Shown: piece by piece, positions 1 through 9,109 of the stretch
Position numbering within the stretch: position 1 is the first letter of the stretch
How the letters are laid out: every line of letters starts with the position of its first letter
Origin: JASGKO01 sp049840595
Lineage (GTDB): Bacteria > Verrucomicrobiota > Verrucomicrobiia > Chthoniobacterales > Chthoniobacteraceae
DNA length: 40,304 nucleotides
Reading direction: 5' to 3'
Assembly: GCA_049840595.1 (NCBI GenBank)
Contig: JASGKO010000009.1
Coordinates: 1-40,304, forward strand
The notes under the pieces: generated by a model
Told to the model about the DNA's origin: nothing
Seen by the model: the letters and a program-made list of their open reading frames with translations, nothing else
Databases searched by the model: none
Translations under genes and position numbers: made by a program

Positions 1-23
1 AATTTGCGGCCCATCCATTTTCC

Positions 24-641
24 ATGAGTGATGACGTTCCCACCGACGCCACCCAGGCTGACGCGCCCTCCAGCGCGGCCGAGCAGGATATCTTGTGGAT
101 GGAACGCGTGCGGGCCGGGGATACCGATGCTTTTCGCGACCTCATCGAGGCGCACCAGACCCGGGTCGTAGGCACCGTCGCCAAGATGCTCGGCGACGAT
201 ACCGATGCGGAAGACATCGCGCAGCAGGTCTTCATCCGCGTCTGGAATTCGGCCCAGCGCTACCAGCCCACCGCGAAGTTCACCACCTGGCTTTTCAAGA
301 TCACGCGCAACCTGGTGTTTAACGAACTGCGCCGTCGCCGTCGCCATCCCGTGACCCCGCTGGAGCGCGAGGCCGAGGAGCACAACTTCCAGGCCGCCGA
401 CGTGAGCAGCCGCTCGCCCGACCATTCCCTGCTCGATTCCGAGATGCAGGCCGCGATCCAAAAAGCGATCGACTCCCTGCCCGAGATTCAGCGCATGGCC
501 ATCGTCCTCCGCCGCTACGAGGACATGCCCTACGAGGAAATCGCCGAGGTGCTCAAGCTCTCCGTCCCCGCCGTGAAAAGCGTCCTCTTCCGCGCTCGCG
601 TGGAACTTCGCGAACGCCTCCAGAAGTATCTCGATGCCTGA
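24..641 (+). CDS. ECF-type RNA polymerase sigma-70 factor
   Basis: A 205-residue protein with the two-domain build of an extracytoplasmic-function sigma factor, which directs RNA polymerase to a small set of promoters. Region 2 spans about residues 27-100 and contains DAEDIAQQVFIRVW, the core-binding and -10 recognition helix. A very basic stretch (RRRRR, residues 103-107) follows. Region 4 spans about 145-200 with LPEIQRMAIVLRRYEDMPY and the helix-turn-helix EEIAEVLKLSVPAVKSVLFR, which would read the -35 box. The first 26 residues are an acidic, Ala/Pro-rich tail. No anti-sigma or zinc-finger gene follows, since a repeat element begins about 55 bases after the stop; a partner upstream of the window cannot be excluded. 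The ATG at 24 fits the family's usual length. The family call is secure; the regulon is unknown. Confidence 0.95.
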   Translation: MSDDVPTDATQADAPSSAAEQDILWMERVRAGDTDAFRDLIEAHQTRVVGTVAKMLGDDTDAEDIAQQVFIRVWNSAQRYQPTAKFTTWLFKITRNLVFNELRRRRRHPVTPLEREAEEHNFQAADVSSRSPDHSLLDSEMQAAIQKAIDSLPEIQRMAIVLRRYEDMPYEEIAEVLKLSVPAVKSVLFRARVELRERLQKYLDA

Positions 642-697
642 GCTTGCCGGAGTGCAGTTTTTCTCGCGCTCCCGCCCGGCCGTTGAAATTTCCATTT

Positions 698-970
698 AGA
701 GCGGTTCTCGAAAGTATTTTCCGAAAGCCCCAACGGGGCGGCACAGCCCAAGCCCGGGGCAACGCCCCGGGTCTCATGGTCTTCTTCATTTCCCAGCCCT
801 GAAAGGGCGGTCCAAACCATGGAGCGGTTCTTACGCCCCTTCAGGGCTAAAAATCAAGGGAGCCGGGGTCCCCGGGGCGTTGCCCCGGGCTGGAGTTAGG
901 CCGGGCCTTCAGCCCTCAAGCCTCCGCGGCGAACCTCACTCATTCGGAAATTTCTTTCGAGAGATGCTCT
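698..970. repeat. 273-bp near-palindromic intergenic element
   Basis: The gap between the sigma factor and the next gene is filled by nested inverted repeats. The outer 27-base arms are 698-724 and 944-970 (22 of 27 bases pair). Inside these are 751-772 against 870-891 (21 of 22 pair), each itself a GC-rich palindrome built on CCGGGGCAACGCCCCGG. The innermost arms are 795-809 against 834-848 (14 of 15 pair). The whole could fold into one long branched cruciform or RNA hairpin. It has no coding potential. The symmetry suggests a MITE- or REP-like non-autonomous element; no transposase or clear target duplication was seen. Confidence 0.7.
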
Positions 971-1015
971 AAAACCTTGGTGTCTTCGTGCCTCGGTGGT
1001 GAATCATCTCAATGT

Positions 1016-1717
1016 ATGACACCCTTTGTTCCGCCGCCCGGCTACCCTCGCGTCAAAATCGTCTGCAGCTTCCAGGAGCTGCTCGATGCGCCATTTTCCG
1101 AGGGCGTGAATGCCGTTTGCTGGCCGCGGGTGCTGGAGGGGGATTTTGCCGAGGTGGCGGCGGCGATTGGCGAGGGCGAAGAGATTACGCCGCTGGAGGA
1201 GGAGCGACTGGAAAGCCTGACGGTCGGCGCAGCGGGGCGAAAAGCAATTGACCTGATGCTCACCGATCTACGCTTGCTGCGTGAGCACGGCTTTGCGCCG
1301 GAGCTGAATTGCATCCACGCCTACCCGCGCGATGAAGAAGGCGGGCCGGTGGCGACGGATGTCTTCTCCTACCACGCAGACAGCGCGCCGGTGGAATCCG
1401 AGACGTGGCTTTGCACCTACCATGGCCCCGCCAGCGAAGGGCTGCGCAACGAGGAGGCGCAACGACGCATCGACCTGCCCGCCACGCGCGTGGAGTTGTT
1501 GCGCGAGTTCGGCGGCAAGGAGGATGCGGCCTTTCGCGAGTACCTCGCCGACCAGTGCTACGACCTGCATTACGCACCGTTGCCGGGAGCCCAGCCCTTT
1601 TCCTTCGGGCTCTACAATCTCTGGCGGATCGCGGTGGACTGGCCGGGCAGCCTGGTGCCGCCCTGTATTCATCGGGCTCCGGCCTCAGACGGGCCGCGCC
1701 TGCTGCTGATCAGCTAG
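1016..1717 (+). CDS. Conserved hypothetical protein, tentatively DUF1826-like
   Basis: A 233-residue cytoplasmic protein without signal peptide or membrane segment. I chose the ATG at 1016; a TTG at 977 would add 13 residues translated from repeat-like intergenic sequence. The central segment around residues 118-145 has the pattern HADSAPVESETWLCTYHGP, followed by a run with EGLRNEEA. It loosely recalls the H-x-D ... TY-x-GP core of DUF1826 proteins, whose function is unknown; this is recognition from memory only. The C-terminal third has PFSFGLYNLWRI and ends in PRLLLIS. The start lies about 45 bases after the palindromic element, and the stop codon merges with an AGAGCGGTTC motif that also begins that element. 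It faces the convergent histidine kinase. Coding status is supported by an intact frame; the family name is weak. Confidence 0.7.
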   Translation: MTPFVPPPGYPRVKIVCSFQELLDAPFSEGVNAVCWPRVLEGDFAEVAAAIGEGEEITPLEEERLESLTVGAAGRKAIDLMLTDLRLLREHGFAPELNCIHAYPRDEEGGPVATDVFSYHADSAPVESETWLCTYHGPASEGLRNEEAQRRIDLPATRVELLREFGGKEDAAFREYLADQCYDLHYAPLPGAQPFSFGLYNLWRIAVDWPGSLVPPCIHRAPASDGPRLLLIS

Positions 1718-1779
1718 AGCGGTTCAACAAAAGGGACACCCGCCACCGGTTGCCCAGGCTCTGCAAAAAAGCGCCACGC

Positions 1780-3679
1780 TCATCCCACGGTCGCCAGTTC
1801 GCGGATCACCTCGGCCAGCCGCACCGGATTGGCGGGCTTGGAAAGATGGGCCTGGTAGCCGCACTCCAGCGCGTGTCGCGCATCCTCGGCCCGGGTGAAG
1901 GCGGTGAGCGCGAGGGCCGGGGTGTCGCCGCCCTCTTCCACGGGTAATTGCCGCACTTTGCGGATGAGGGAATAGCCATCCTCGCCGGGCATGCCGATAT
2001 CGGAGACCAGGATATCGGGCTTCCAGCTCCGCAGCGTCTGCAAAGCGGCGGGAGCGGAGGTCTCCTCGCGGACCTCGGCATGGCAGCGCCCGAGCAGGGT
2101 CGAGAGCAGGCGCAGCGTATCTTTTTGGTCGTCCACAATCAGCACCCGCACGTGATCGAGGCGGGGCAGGTTCAAGACCCCGGGCGGGATCTCCGGGGCC
2201 TCGCCATCGGCGCCCTCCAGCTTGACGGCGGGCTCGGGCAGCGTCACCCCCGGGAATTGCACCAGGAAGGTGGCCCCGCGGCCCGGCCCGTCGCTTTGCG
2301 CGGTCACCTGCCCGCCGTGCAGTTCGGTCAGATGTTTTACAATCGCCAGTCCCAGCCCCAGCCCGCCATGGCGGCGGGTCGTCGAGCTATCCTGCTGCGA
2401 AAAGCGCTCGAAAATGTGCGCCGCAAAATCCGAGGGAAAGCCCTGCCCGGTATCCTGCACCGTCACCTGCACCAGCGAATCGGCACGCTCCACCCGCAGC
2501 GAGATCAGCCCGCCCCTGGGGGTGAATTTGATCGCGTTGCTCAGCAAATTCCAGAGGACCTGTTGCAACCGGTCTTCATCGCCCATCACGCGGGCGGGCT
2601 CGGGGCCGAGGCTGAGCTTCCAGGCGCAACTCCCGGGCGGCAAGGGCCGGACGCAGCGTATCGACCACGGCCGCGAGCAGAGTCCGCACCTCCACGACCG
2701 CGACGCTCAACCGCATCTTGCCGGACATGATGCGCGACATGTCGAGCAGATCGTCAATGAGCCGGACCTGGGCCTGGGCATTGCGCTCGATGGATTCCAC
2801 GCCTTCGCGGATTTCCTGCGGATCGGTGCTGCCTTTCAACATCGCGCCCCAGCCGACAATCGCATTCAGCGGGGTGCGCAGTTCATGCGAGACCACGGCG
2901 AGGAACTCGTCCTTCACCCGGTTCGCCCGCTCGGCTTCCTCGTGCGCGGCGGTCTCCTTTTGCAAGGCGAGTTGCGCCTCGCCGCGCAGGGCCTCGCTCT
3001 TTTCCAGAAGTTTCGCGCGCTCCATCATGTTCCGCTCGGTCACCAGGTAGGTGTAGGCGAGGAACGCGAGCATGATTCCCGTGGTGAGAATGCTCAGCAC
3101 GACCGCACTCCACTTGCGCGCCCCGGCCCGCTGCTCGGCCTCCTGAAAGTGCTCCGACTCCCGCTTCTGCAAGGCGCTCACGAGGCTGCGAATCTGCTCC
3201 ATCATCGCCAGTCCCTTGCCGGTGTTGGTGATCGTCTTCACCTCGGCGAGTTGATGGCGGTTGTAGAGGCTGATCGTGTAGGCCATTTCCGCCTGCTTGG
3301 CGCGGGTTTCCTCGGCGATCTCATTCATCATCTGCGCGAGCTCCTGGTCGCCGGAAAAAGCGCTCTGCAACTGCTCCAGCAGATCGGAGATTTGCTGGCG
3401 GGCGTCGTAGTAGGGGTCGAGGTATTGCGGGGTCCCGGTGAGGAGGTAGCCGCGCTGGCCGGTCTCCGCATCCTTGATCGCGGAGAGCAATTCCACCAGC
3501 TTCATATCGGTGCGCTGCGAGGCGAGCTGCTCGTGGGCGGTGCGATCAATCGCATCGAAGACCAGCCGGCTCACCAGCTCATTCACCACCAGCAGCAATC
3601 CCATCGCGATGAAGAACGCCCAGAGCGGGCGATCCAGAGCTTGCAGGGTTTTTGCGGTAAACGGCGCGCGCATTCGCAT
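1780..3679 (-). CDS. Hybrid sensor histidine kinase (CHASE3-HisKA-HATPase-REC), frameshifted
   Basis: Two overlapping minus-strand reading frames (2576-3679 and 1780-2643) together make one hybrid kinase of about 630 residues. The first fragment begins with a membrane segment (WAFFIAMGLLLVVNELV), a CHASE3-like periplasmic sensor region containing AETGQRGYLLTG, a second membrane segment near residue 200 and the HisKA dimerisation domain with phospho-acceptor His in VVSHELRTPLNA. The second fragment supplies the HATPase domain (LWNLLSNAIKFTP, DTGQGFP, GGLGLGLAIVKHL) and a C-terminal receiver domain with acidic DD, phospho-acceptor Asp in DIGMPGEDG and Lys in SKPANP. The frame must change by one base near 2600-2620; no domain is missing, so an assembly indel is more likely than decay. 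It would autophosphorylate and relay phosphate to its own receiver. No output regulator lies beside it. The divergent-side neighbour is the small DUF1328-type gene. Confidence 0.88.
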
Positions 3680-3765
3680 AATTCGGAACTTACTTCATCT
3701 CTTATTCGGCATCCACCCTCTGGGCGGACGCAGCAACCTCCAGCTCCGCAGAGTTCGCCCGGCGC

Positions 3766-3933
3766 TCAAGTGATCGGAGGACGCCGGCCCAGAACCAGCG
3801 AGGCAAGAAACGCGACGAAGAACACGAAGAAGCAGATTTTCGCCCCATCCGTGCTGGCACCGGCCAGGCCGCCAAATCCGAGGACTGCGGCCAGCAGCGC
3901 CATTACTAAAAATATAAAGGCCCAATACAACAT
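3766..3933 (-). CDS. Small DUF1328-type inner-membrane protein
   Basis: A 55-residue ORF. It starts MLYWAFIFLVMALLAAV, continues LGFGGLAGASTDGAKI and a second hydrophobic helix FFVFFVAFLASLVLG, and ends RRPPIT. This matches the layout of DUF1328/YtjA-like proteins: two membrane helices joined by a Gly-rich loop with the GFGGxAGAS signature. The family's function is not established; members are often stress-associated. The gene ends about 85 bases before the start of the hybrid histidine kinase on the same strand, so the two could share a transcript. The ATG at 3933 is the only sensible start. The divergent LamG gene begins 215 bases away. Confidence 0.85.
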   Translation of the reverse strand: MLYWAFIFLVMALLAAVLGFGGLAGASTDGAKICFFVFFVAFLASLVLGRRPPIT

Positions 3934-4148
3934 GGCTTAAATTGGTTAATCACACTCATTAGCAGCTTCGCTTTCCCGCCCCGGTTTGCGCGTATTTTTT
4001 GCCAAATTCCCGCCCACGCCGCAGGCACGGCTTGACGAATCACCGATCGAAAACGATTTTCGCCGACGAATTTGGCAAGGCCCTTTCGCGTGGCATCGGC
4101 AAAGCACGCGGGAGCCTTGGGCTGGCAAGAAATCACGCACTCATCATT

Positions 4149-5610
4149 ATGTTCAGGAAACTGGTCATCTCCCCCGCTCTGCTGGCGCTCGGCATCGCAA
4201 CGCTCGCTACGCCCGGGCATGCCTCCAATCCACCCGCCACCAGCCTTTACCAATACCTCACCACGGATGTGGGAGTAACCGCCGCCAGCACCGGCAATAC
4301 CAGCCTATGGGCGGACCAGTCCGCCGCCCTCACCGGCGGAACCGCGCAAAACAGCTACCAGACCAATCCCAACCTCCAGCCGCAGTGGAGTGCCGATTCC
4401 GGCGTGGAACGCAATGGCCATCCGGTCATGATCTTTGGCGCACCCAATGGCTCCAGCACTCCCGGGCCCACCTTTTTGTTCGCCGCCGGCACCCCGGCCA
4501 ATACCACGAGTGCTCAGCTCACCCTCTTCATCGTCGCCAAGAACAAGAACACCACCGGCGGCTACGGCACGCTGCTTTCCACGGGGCTGGCCAATGGCTG
4601 GCAGCTTCGCTTCAATGGCACGGGTGCGCTGGAATTTGTGCACAATGGGGTGGCCTCGCCCAACAAGGCCACACTCCCCACCTCGACCGGCTGGCACATT
4701 TACGAACTGCGCCAGCGCCGGGGCACGATCGTCAAGCTCGGCGTGGACGGCGCGCTGGGCCTGCCGAATGCGGATGACGGCTCGCCCACGACCCTCACCC
4801 CCATCGCCGCCTCGACCACCGGCGTGCTGACCCTCGGCGCGCAGGTGGATGGAAGCTCGCCGTTCCAGGGCCAAATCACCCAGGTGCTGATCTATCAAGG
4901 CGCGCAATCCGCCGCCGATCGTGCGAGCACGCTCAACCAGTTGAGCGGTAAATACGGGATCACCCTGCAGGACCCGGTGCCGGTGGAGGGCTCGCTGACC
5001 CTTACGCACAAAGGCAAAGCCGTTTCCTCGGGAGCCATTTTTACCGCACCGGTGGGCCGGCTGAATTTTCACATTCCCGCCGTGGATGACAGCCAGGTCA
5101 CGAGCGTGAAATTTTACAACAAAGGAACCCTCATCGGCCTGGGCACAGGGGCAGGCGGCACCTACACCTTCAGCGCCAACAACTGGCCCGTGGGCACCTA
5201 CAAAATCACCGCCATCGCCACCGACGATCTCGGCACGACCTCGGCTTCCTCCAATTCCTTCGATGGTGACCGTCAACGCCAGCGTGCCGGTCCTCACCAA
5301 GGCGGCCAGCGCCACCACCCCGGTCCCGGCCAGCGGGGCCGTCGGCGCCTATATTTCCACATTGAAGGCGAAAGCCACCTGGGTCCGCTCCAGCGGGGCC
5401 GATGGCACCGGCGCTCTCACCTATACCTGGAGCACCACCGGCACTCCGCCGACCGCCGTCACCTACAGCCCCGCCAAGCGCAACGGCACGAATGCGGCGC
5501 AAAAGATCACCGCCTATTTCAAGGCCGCGGGCACTTATGAAATGAATGTGCACATCGCCTCCCCCGCCGGGACCTCGGTGGATAGTGCGGTGGAAGTGAT
5601 CGTGCCCTAG
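4149..5610 (+). CDS. Secreted LamG-like / Ig-like domain protein, frameshifted
   Basis: A secreted protein of about 486 residues. The ATG at 4149 opens a clear signal peptide (MFRKLVISPALLALG, cleaved after GHA). An ATG-less upstream extension exists in the frame but has no coding character. Residues about 25-275 resemble a concanavalin A/laminin-G jelly roll, with LTLFIVAKNKNTTGG, NGWQLRFNGTGALEF and FQGQITQVLIYQG typical of the LamG_3 fold in PVC surface proteins. Next comes a bacterial Ig-like domain (VTSVKFYNKGTLIG ... YKITAIATDDLGTTS), then a second beta-rich, PKD-like stretch ending in VDSAVEVIVP. The frame changes once at about 5262 (the tail reads from 5263), and the two halves join smoothly within the linker. 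It is probably a cell-surface carbohydrate- or protein-binding adhesin. There is no catalytic domain and no sorting tag at the C-terminus. Confidence 0.8.
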
Positions 5611-5852
5611 GTTGGCTTGCCGGATGGATGGCTCCGAAATCCCGGGGAACGGTCTCCCTGGGCTCGGGGGAGCCCGCCGCAACCAGCATCCAGAACGAGC
5701 GCGCTGCGCGGCGTGGCAGGGCGCACGCCATGGGATTGATTCCCAAACCGGCCCCGGCGCCGATGGGCCGCCCCCTCGGCTTCAGTAAATCATTCATGAG
5801 CACGTCTTTAGGATGTTAAACGCTCTGGAAAACAGCTAAGACCCGTGCCTCG
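5611..5852. other. Intergenic stretch with repeat-like sequence
   Basis: A gap of 242 bases between the LamG protein and the glycosyltransferase. It is strongly GC-rich in its middle (about 5640-5780) and ends with GTTAAACGCTCT (5815-5826), the reverse of an AGAGCG motif seen at the palindromic element. Both strands stay open here (a 63-residue plus frame and a 94-residue minus frame), but neither resembles a protein, so I treat it as non-coding, possibly a dispersed element. Confidence 0.4.
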
Positions 5853-6605
5853 ATGTTTAACGGGAAAAAAATCGTCGTGGTCATGCCGGCTTACAATGCC
5901 GCCCGCACGCTGCGCCAGACTTACGCCGAAGTGATGGCCCAGGGGATCGTGGACCGGGTGATCATCGTGGACGATGCCAGTCGCGACGAGACCGTTTCCC
6001 TCGCCCACACGCTGCCCGACGTGGTGGTGCATTCCCATCCCAAAAACCGTGGCTACGGCGGAAACCAAAAGACGTGCTACCGGCTCGCGCTGGAGGAAAA
6101 CGCCGACATCGTGGTGATGGTCCACCCCGATTATCAATACACGCCGCTGCTCCTTCCGGCGATGGGGGCAATGATCGGGAATGGGCTCTACCACTGCGTG
6201 CTCGGCTCGCGCATCCTGGGCGGAGCGGCCCGGGCCGGGGGAATGCCCTGGTGGAAATATGGGGCCAATCGCGCGCTCACCTTCGTCGAAAACCTCTTCC
6301 TCGGCGCGAAGCTTTCCGAGTACCACACCGGCTATCGCGCCTTTTCCCGCGAACTGCTGGAAAAGCTGCCGCTGGCGGCCAATTCCGATGACTTCGTGTT
6401 CGATAACGAGATGCTCTGCCAGGTGCTCTGGCATGGATATGCGATCGCGGAAATCACCTGCCCGACCCGCTATTTCCCCGAAGCCTCGTCCATCAATTTC
6501 CAACGCAGCGTGCACTACGGCTGGGGGTGCTTGCGGACCATGCTGACCTTCCGGCTGGCGAAATGGGGCTGGAGGCCATCCCCGCTTTTTCCGGCGAAGA
6601 AGTAG
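5853..6605 (+). CDS. Family 2 glycosyltransferase (DPM1-like)
   Basis: A 250-residue, soluble GT-A fold glycosyltransferase. It begins with the nucleotide-binding strand KKIVVVMPAYNAARTL, followed by VIIVDDASRDET (the DD/SxD uridine and metal contact), then NRGYGGNQKTCY, and the metal-binding acidic motif in VMVHPDYQY at about residues 90-98. The later HTGYRAFSRELLEKLP and NSDDFVFDNEM are typical of the polyprenyl-phosphate mannose/glucose synthase and undecaprenyl-phosphate sugar transferase group. It lacks the two C-terminal membrane helices of the GtrB type. Expected reaction: transfer of a sugar from a nucleotide sugar to a lipid or glycan acceptor at the inner membrane. No other cell-envelope gene is adjacent on this strand, so the acceptor is unknown. 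The frame is intact; no clear Shine-Dalgarno precedes the ATG. Confidence 0.93.
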   Translation: MFNGKKIVVVMPAYNAARTLRQTYAEVMAQGIVDRVIIVDDASRDETVSLAHTLPDVVVHSHPKNRGYGGNQKTCYRLALEENADIVVMVHPDYQYTPLLLPAMGAMIGNGLYHCVLGSRILGGAARAGGMPWWKYGANRALTFVENLFLGAKLSEYHTGYRAFSRELLEKLPLAANSDDFVFDNEMLCQVLWHGYAIAEITCPTRYFPEASSINFQRSVHYGWGCLRTMLTFRLAKWGWRPSPLFPAKK

Positions 6606-6646
6606 CTTTGCGCAAAGCCATACTTCGATCTGAACGGAAATTTTCT

Positions 6647-6718
6647 GACAGGATGAACCGGATTTACAGGATGAAGAAGTGTCTGGGGGACGAATTTTCC
6701 CATCCTGTTCATCCTGTC
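6647..6718. repeat. Dispersed hairpin repeat (GACAGGATGAAC family)
   Basis: Perfect 12-base inverted arms at 6647-6658 and 6707-6718 enclose a 48-base loop that holds a further ACAGGATGAA copy (6666-6675). Short repeats of this type (GACAGGATGAACNGGAT) recur between genes in many bacterial genomes. It lies about 40 bases after the glycosyltransferase stop and could act as a transcript end, but there is no T-tract on the expected side. Confidence 0.6.
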
Positions 6719-6820
6719 CAAAAAAAATCCGGCCTTTGGAATCGGACCATTGGCGCGTATTGCAAGTAGTTTGGCGCAGCATGCGAGTGCAGGGCGTCCA
6801 GATTGCGATACTATCCGTGC

Positions 6821-7886
6821 ATGGCTACATTCACGACTCGCTCTTACGGCGCGCGCAGCGCCACCGCTTCCATCGCACCACTCTCCATTCGAACGCCGCC
6901 CGCCTGGCGCGACCGATGTGGAGATGGAAATCCTCTACTGCGGAGTCTGCCACTCCGATCTGCACCAGGCCCGCAATGAATGGCACAACACCGTTTACCC
7001 CTGCGTCCCCGGCCACGAAATCGTCGGCCGCGTGACCAGGGTTGGCGACCAGGTCACCAAGTTCAAAGTCGGCGATCTCACCGCCGTCGGCTGCATGGTC
7101 GATTCCTGCCGCACCTGCCCGAACTGCCAATCCGGCAACGAGCAATACTGCACGTCCTTCCCCACCTTCACCTACAATGGCGAGGACAAGGTGCTCGGCG
7201 GCCAGACCTTTGGCGGCTACTCGACCTCGATCGTCGTCGAGGAAGCGTTCGTCCTCCGCGTGCCGGAGGGGCTCGATCCCGCCGCGACCGCGCCGCTGCT
7301 CTGCGCCGGCATCACCACCTACTCGCCGCTCCGCCACTGGAAAGTCGGCCCGGGGCAGAAGGTGGGCATCGTGGGACTCGGCGGCCTCGGCCACATGGGG
7401 GTAAAGTTCGCCCACGCCTTCGGCGCGCACGTTGTCCTCTTCACCACCTCGCCCAGCAAGGTAGAAGACGGCCTGCGGCTCGGCGCGGATGAAGTGGTGA
7501 TCTCGAAGAACGAGGAGGAAATGAAGAAGCACACTGCGAGCTTCGACTTCATCCTCGATGCGGTCTCGGCCCAGCACGATATCAACGCCTACCTGAGCCT
7601 GCTCAAGCTCGACGGCACGCTCACCCTCGTCGGCGCGCCGGAAGAGCCGCTGCCGGTTGCCGCCTTCAACCTGCTGTTGCCGCGGCGCAACTTCGCCGGC
7701 TCCGCCATCGGCGGCATCGCGGAGACGCAGGAGATGCTCGACTTCTGCGCCCAGCATGGCATCACCGCCGACGTGGAGATGATCAACATCCAGCAGATCA
7801 ACGAGGCCTGGGACCGCCTGCTCAAGCAGGACGTAAAATACCGCTTCGTCATCGATATGGCCTCGTTGAAAAGCGAAGTTGCCTGA
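6821..7886 (+). CDS. Zinc-dependent NAD(P) alcohol dehydrogenase, YahK/CAD type, frameshifted near the start
   Basis: A medium-chain dehydrogenase of about 354 residues that interconverts alcohols and aldehydes using NAD(P)H. The catalytic zinc site is visible in YCGVCHSDLHQ and PGHEIVGRV. Four structural-zinc cysteines sit in DSCRTCPNCQSGNEQYC. The Rossmann motif is GIVGLGGLGHMGVKFA. The order and spacing match the cinnamyl-alcohol dehydrogenase / YahK subfamily. An ATG at 6821 gives a typical N-terminus (MATFTTRSYGARSATASIAPLS), but the frame must shift by one base at about 6885-6895 to reach ERRPPGATDVEMEILYCG. A longer start at 6750 in the main frame yields an implausible N-terminus. It ends 12 bases before the AraC-type regulator, so the two are probably co-transcribed. 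Confidence 0.9.
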
Positions 7887-7898
7887 CCTAATTACCGC

Positions 7899-8923
7899 AT
7901 GAACGACCGCTTCCGCGTCACCGGCCTCCTGGCCTCGCGACTGGAAGAGCTCCAGGTGCCGCTCCCCGCCGTGCTGCAGCATGCGGGGCTGGCCCCGGGG
8001 TTTTTCCGGCAGGAGAAGATCTTTGTCTCGACCAGCGAACTATTCGCCCTCTGGCGGGCGATTCGGGAAATCAGCGGCGACCCCGGGATCGGCCTGAAGC
8101 TCGGCGCGGAGGCGCGGATGGAGCGCTACGATCCGGCCTCCATCGCGGCGCTGCACAGCCGCTCCTTTCGCGATGCACTGCAACGCATGGCCCGCTACAA
8201 GCAACTCACCTGTCCCGAGAAAATCCGCACCCTCGTCGAGCATGGCGAGTGCGTGGTCGAGTTCCAATGGTTGCTGGCGCAGAATGCGGAACCCAGCGTG
8301 CTGGTGGATCTTTGCCTGAGCTGGATCCTCTCCATCGGCCGACGGCGGCACCGGCACAGCCTGCACGCCCTTGCGGGTGGAACTGATGCGCCCGGCCTGC
8401 GCAGGTCGAACTGCTCGAAGGCCACTACGGGACGCGGATCAAATTCAACGCCCCGCGCAATGCGATCGTGTTCCGGGCCGGTGATCTCGACCGCCCGTTT
8501 GTGACGCACAATGCGGAGTTGCTCGCCATGCTCAGCCCGCAACTGGAAGCGGAGCTGAACGCCCGGCAGGAAGCCCAGGGCATCGGCGATCAGGTGGCGT
8601 TTCATTTGAAACGGCTGCTCGCCGGGCATCGCCCCACGATCCAGGACGTGGCCCGCCAGATGGGCCTGAGCCCGCGCACACTGCAGCGACGCCTCACCGA
8701 GAGCGGCACCACCTTCCAGCAACTGCTCGAAAGCGCCCGCCGCGATCTCGCCCGGCACTACCTGCGGCACAGCTCGCTGGAACTGAACGAAACGGCCTAC
8801 CTGCTCGGCTACGAGGACGCCAACTCCTTCTTCCGCGCCTTCCAAACCTGGGAAGGCACCACCCCGGGCCGCTGGCGGAACAACTACCGGCTGGAGACCA
8901 CTGAGCGACCCGCGAGCGTTTAA
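7899..8923 (+). CDS. AraC-family transcriptional regulator, frameshifted
   Basis: About 341 residues when two single-base frame changes (near 8340 and 8400) are allowed for. The frames are 7899-8340, a short middle piece containing RVELMRPA, and the 8468-8923 frame that actually begins upstream around 8402 with QVELLEGHYGTRIKFNAP. The N-terminal two thirds resemble the Arabinose_bd-type ligand domain of the OruR/ArgR-like AraC group (VLQHAGLAPGFF, GIGLKLGAEA, FRDALQRMARY). The C-terminal third has both helix-turn-helices: TIQDVARQMGLSPRTLQRRL and ETAYLLGYEDANSFFRAFQTW. It likely binds DNA as a dimer in response to a small molecule. Its position directly after the alcohol dehydrogenase suggests that gene as a target, which is inference only. 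Confidence 0.88.
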
Positions 8924-8936
8924 GACTACTAATTTA

Positions 8937-9103
8937 ACCGCGGCGGACACGGCGAGCGCGGCGGGGAACAGATTATCGCTCCCCGGAATTAAAACGACGG
9001 AGAACAATGAGGGCACGGAGAAAAGAAAAAACCAGCCAACGCACATGGCATTGGCTGGTTTGAATTTTGAGTTTTTCTCCGCGTCTCCGCGCCTCTGCGT
9101 GAG
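8937..9103. repeat. Cluster of short dispersed intergenic repeats
   Basis: Between the AraC regulator and the convergent BY-kinase lie fragments of recurring intergenic sequences. TTAACCGCGGCGGACACGGC (8945-8963 area) resembles a copy at 29009-29044. GACGGAGAACAATGAGGGCA (8992-9011) and CTCCGCGTCTCCGCGCCTCT (9077-9096) belong to the same CTYCGYGTCT-type family as 975-1003 and 17417-17440. An intrinsic terminator is embedded in the middle. No gene was found in it. Confidence 0.45.
9029..9061 (-). terminator. Intrinsic terminator of the export operon
   Basis: A perfect 11-base stem, AAACCAGCCAA (9029-9039) pairing with TTGGCTGGTTT (9051-9061), has an 11-base loop. On the minus strand it is followed by TTTTTCTTTTC. 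It lies about 50 bases after the BY-kinase stop codon and would end the minus-strand export operon. On the plus strand the T-tract is weaker (TGAATTTTGAGTTTTT), so it might also help stop transcripts from the AraC gene. Confidence 0.8.
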
Positions 9104-9109
9104 ACCGAT

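Noticed and set aside
1780..3679. Treating frameshifted genes as true pseudogenes
   Set aside because: All catalytic motifs are kept on both sides of the shifts and the same pattern hits unrelated house-keeping genes, so error is the simpler reading.
2222..3940. 572-codon plus-strand frame opposite the hybrid histidine kinase
   Set aside because: No domains; it runs through the kinase and the DUF1328-type gene on the other strand.
3999..4078. Inverted repeat TTGCCAAATT / AATTTGGCAA upstream of the LamG gene as an operator
   Set aside because: The 10-base arms are 60 bases apart with nothing else supporting a binding site; it may be chance, so not listed as a feature.
3906..4253. 115-codon minus-strand frame across the LamG start
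   Set aside because: It overlaps the signal peptide of the LamG protein and the DUF1328-type start, and has no protein-like features.
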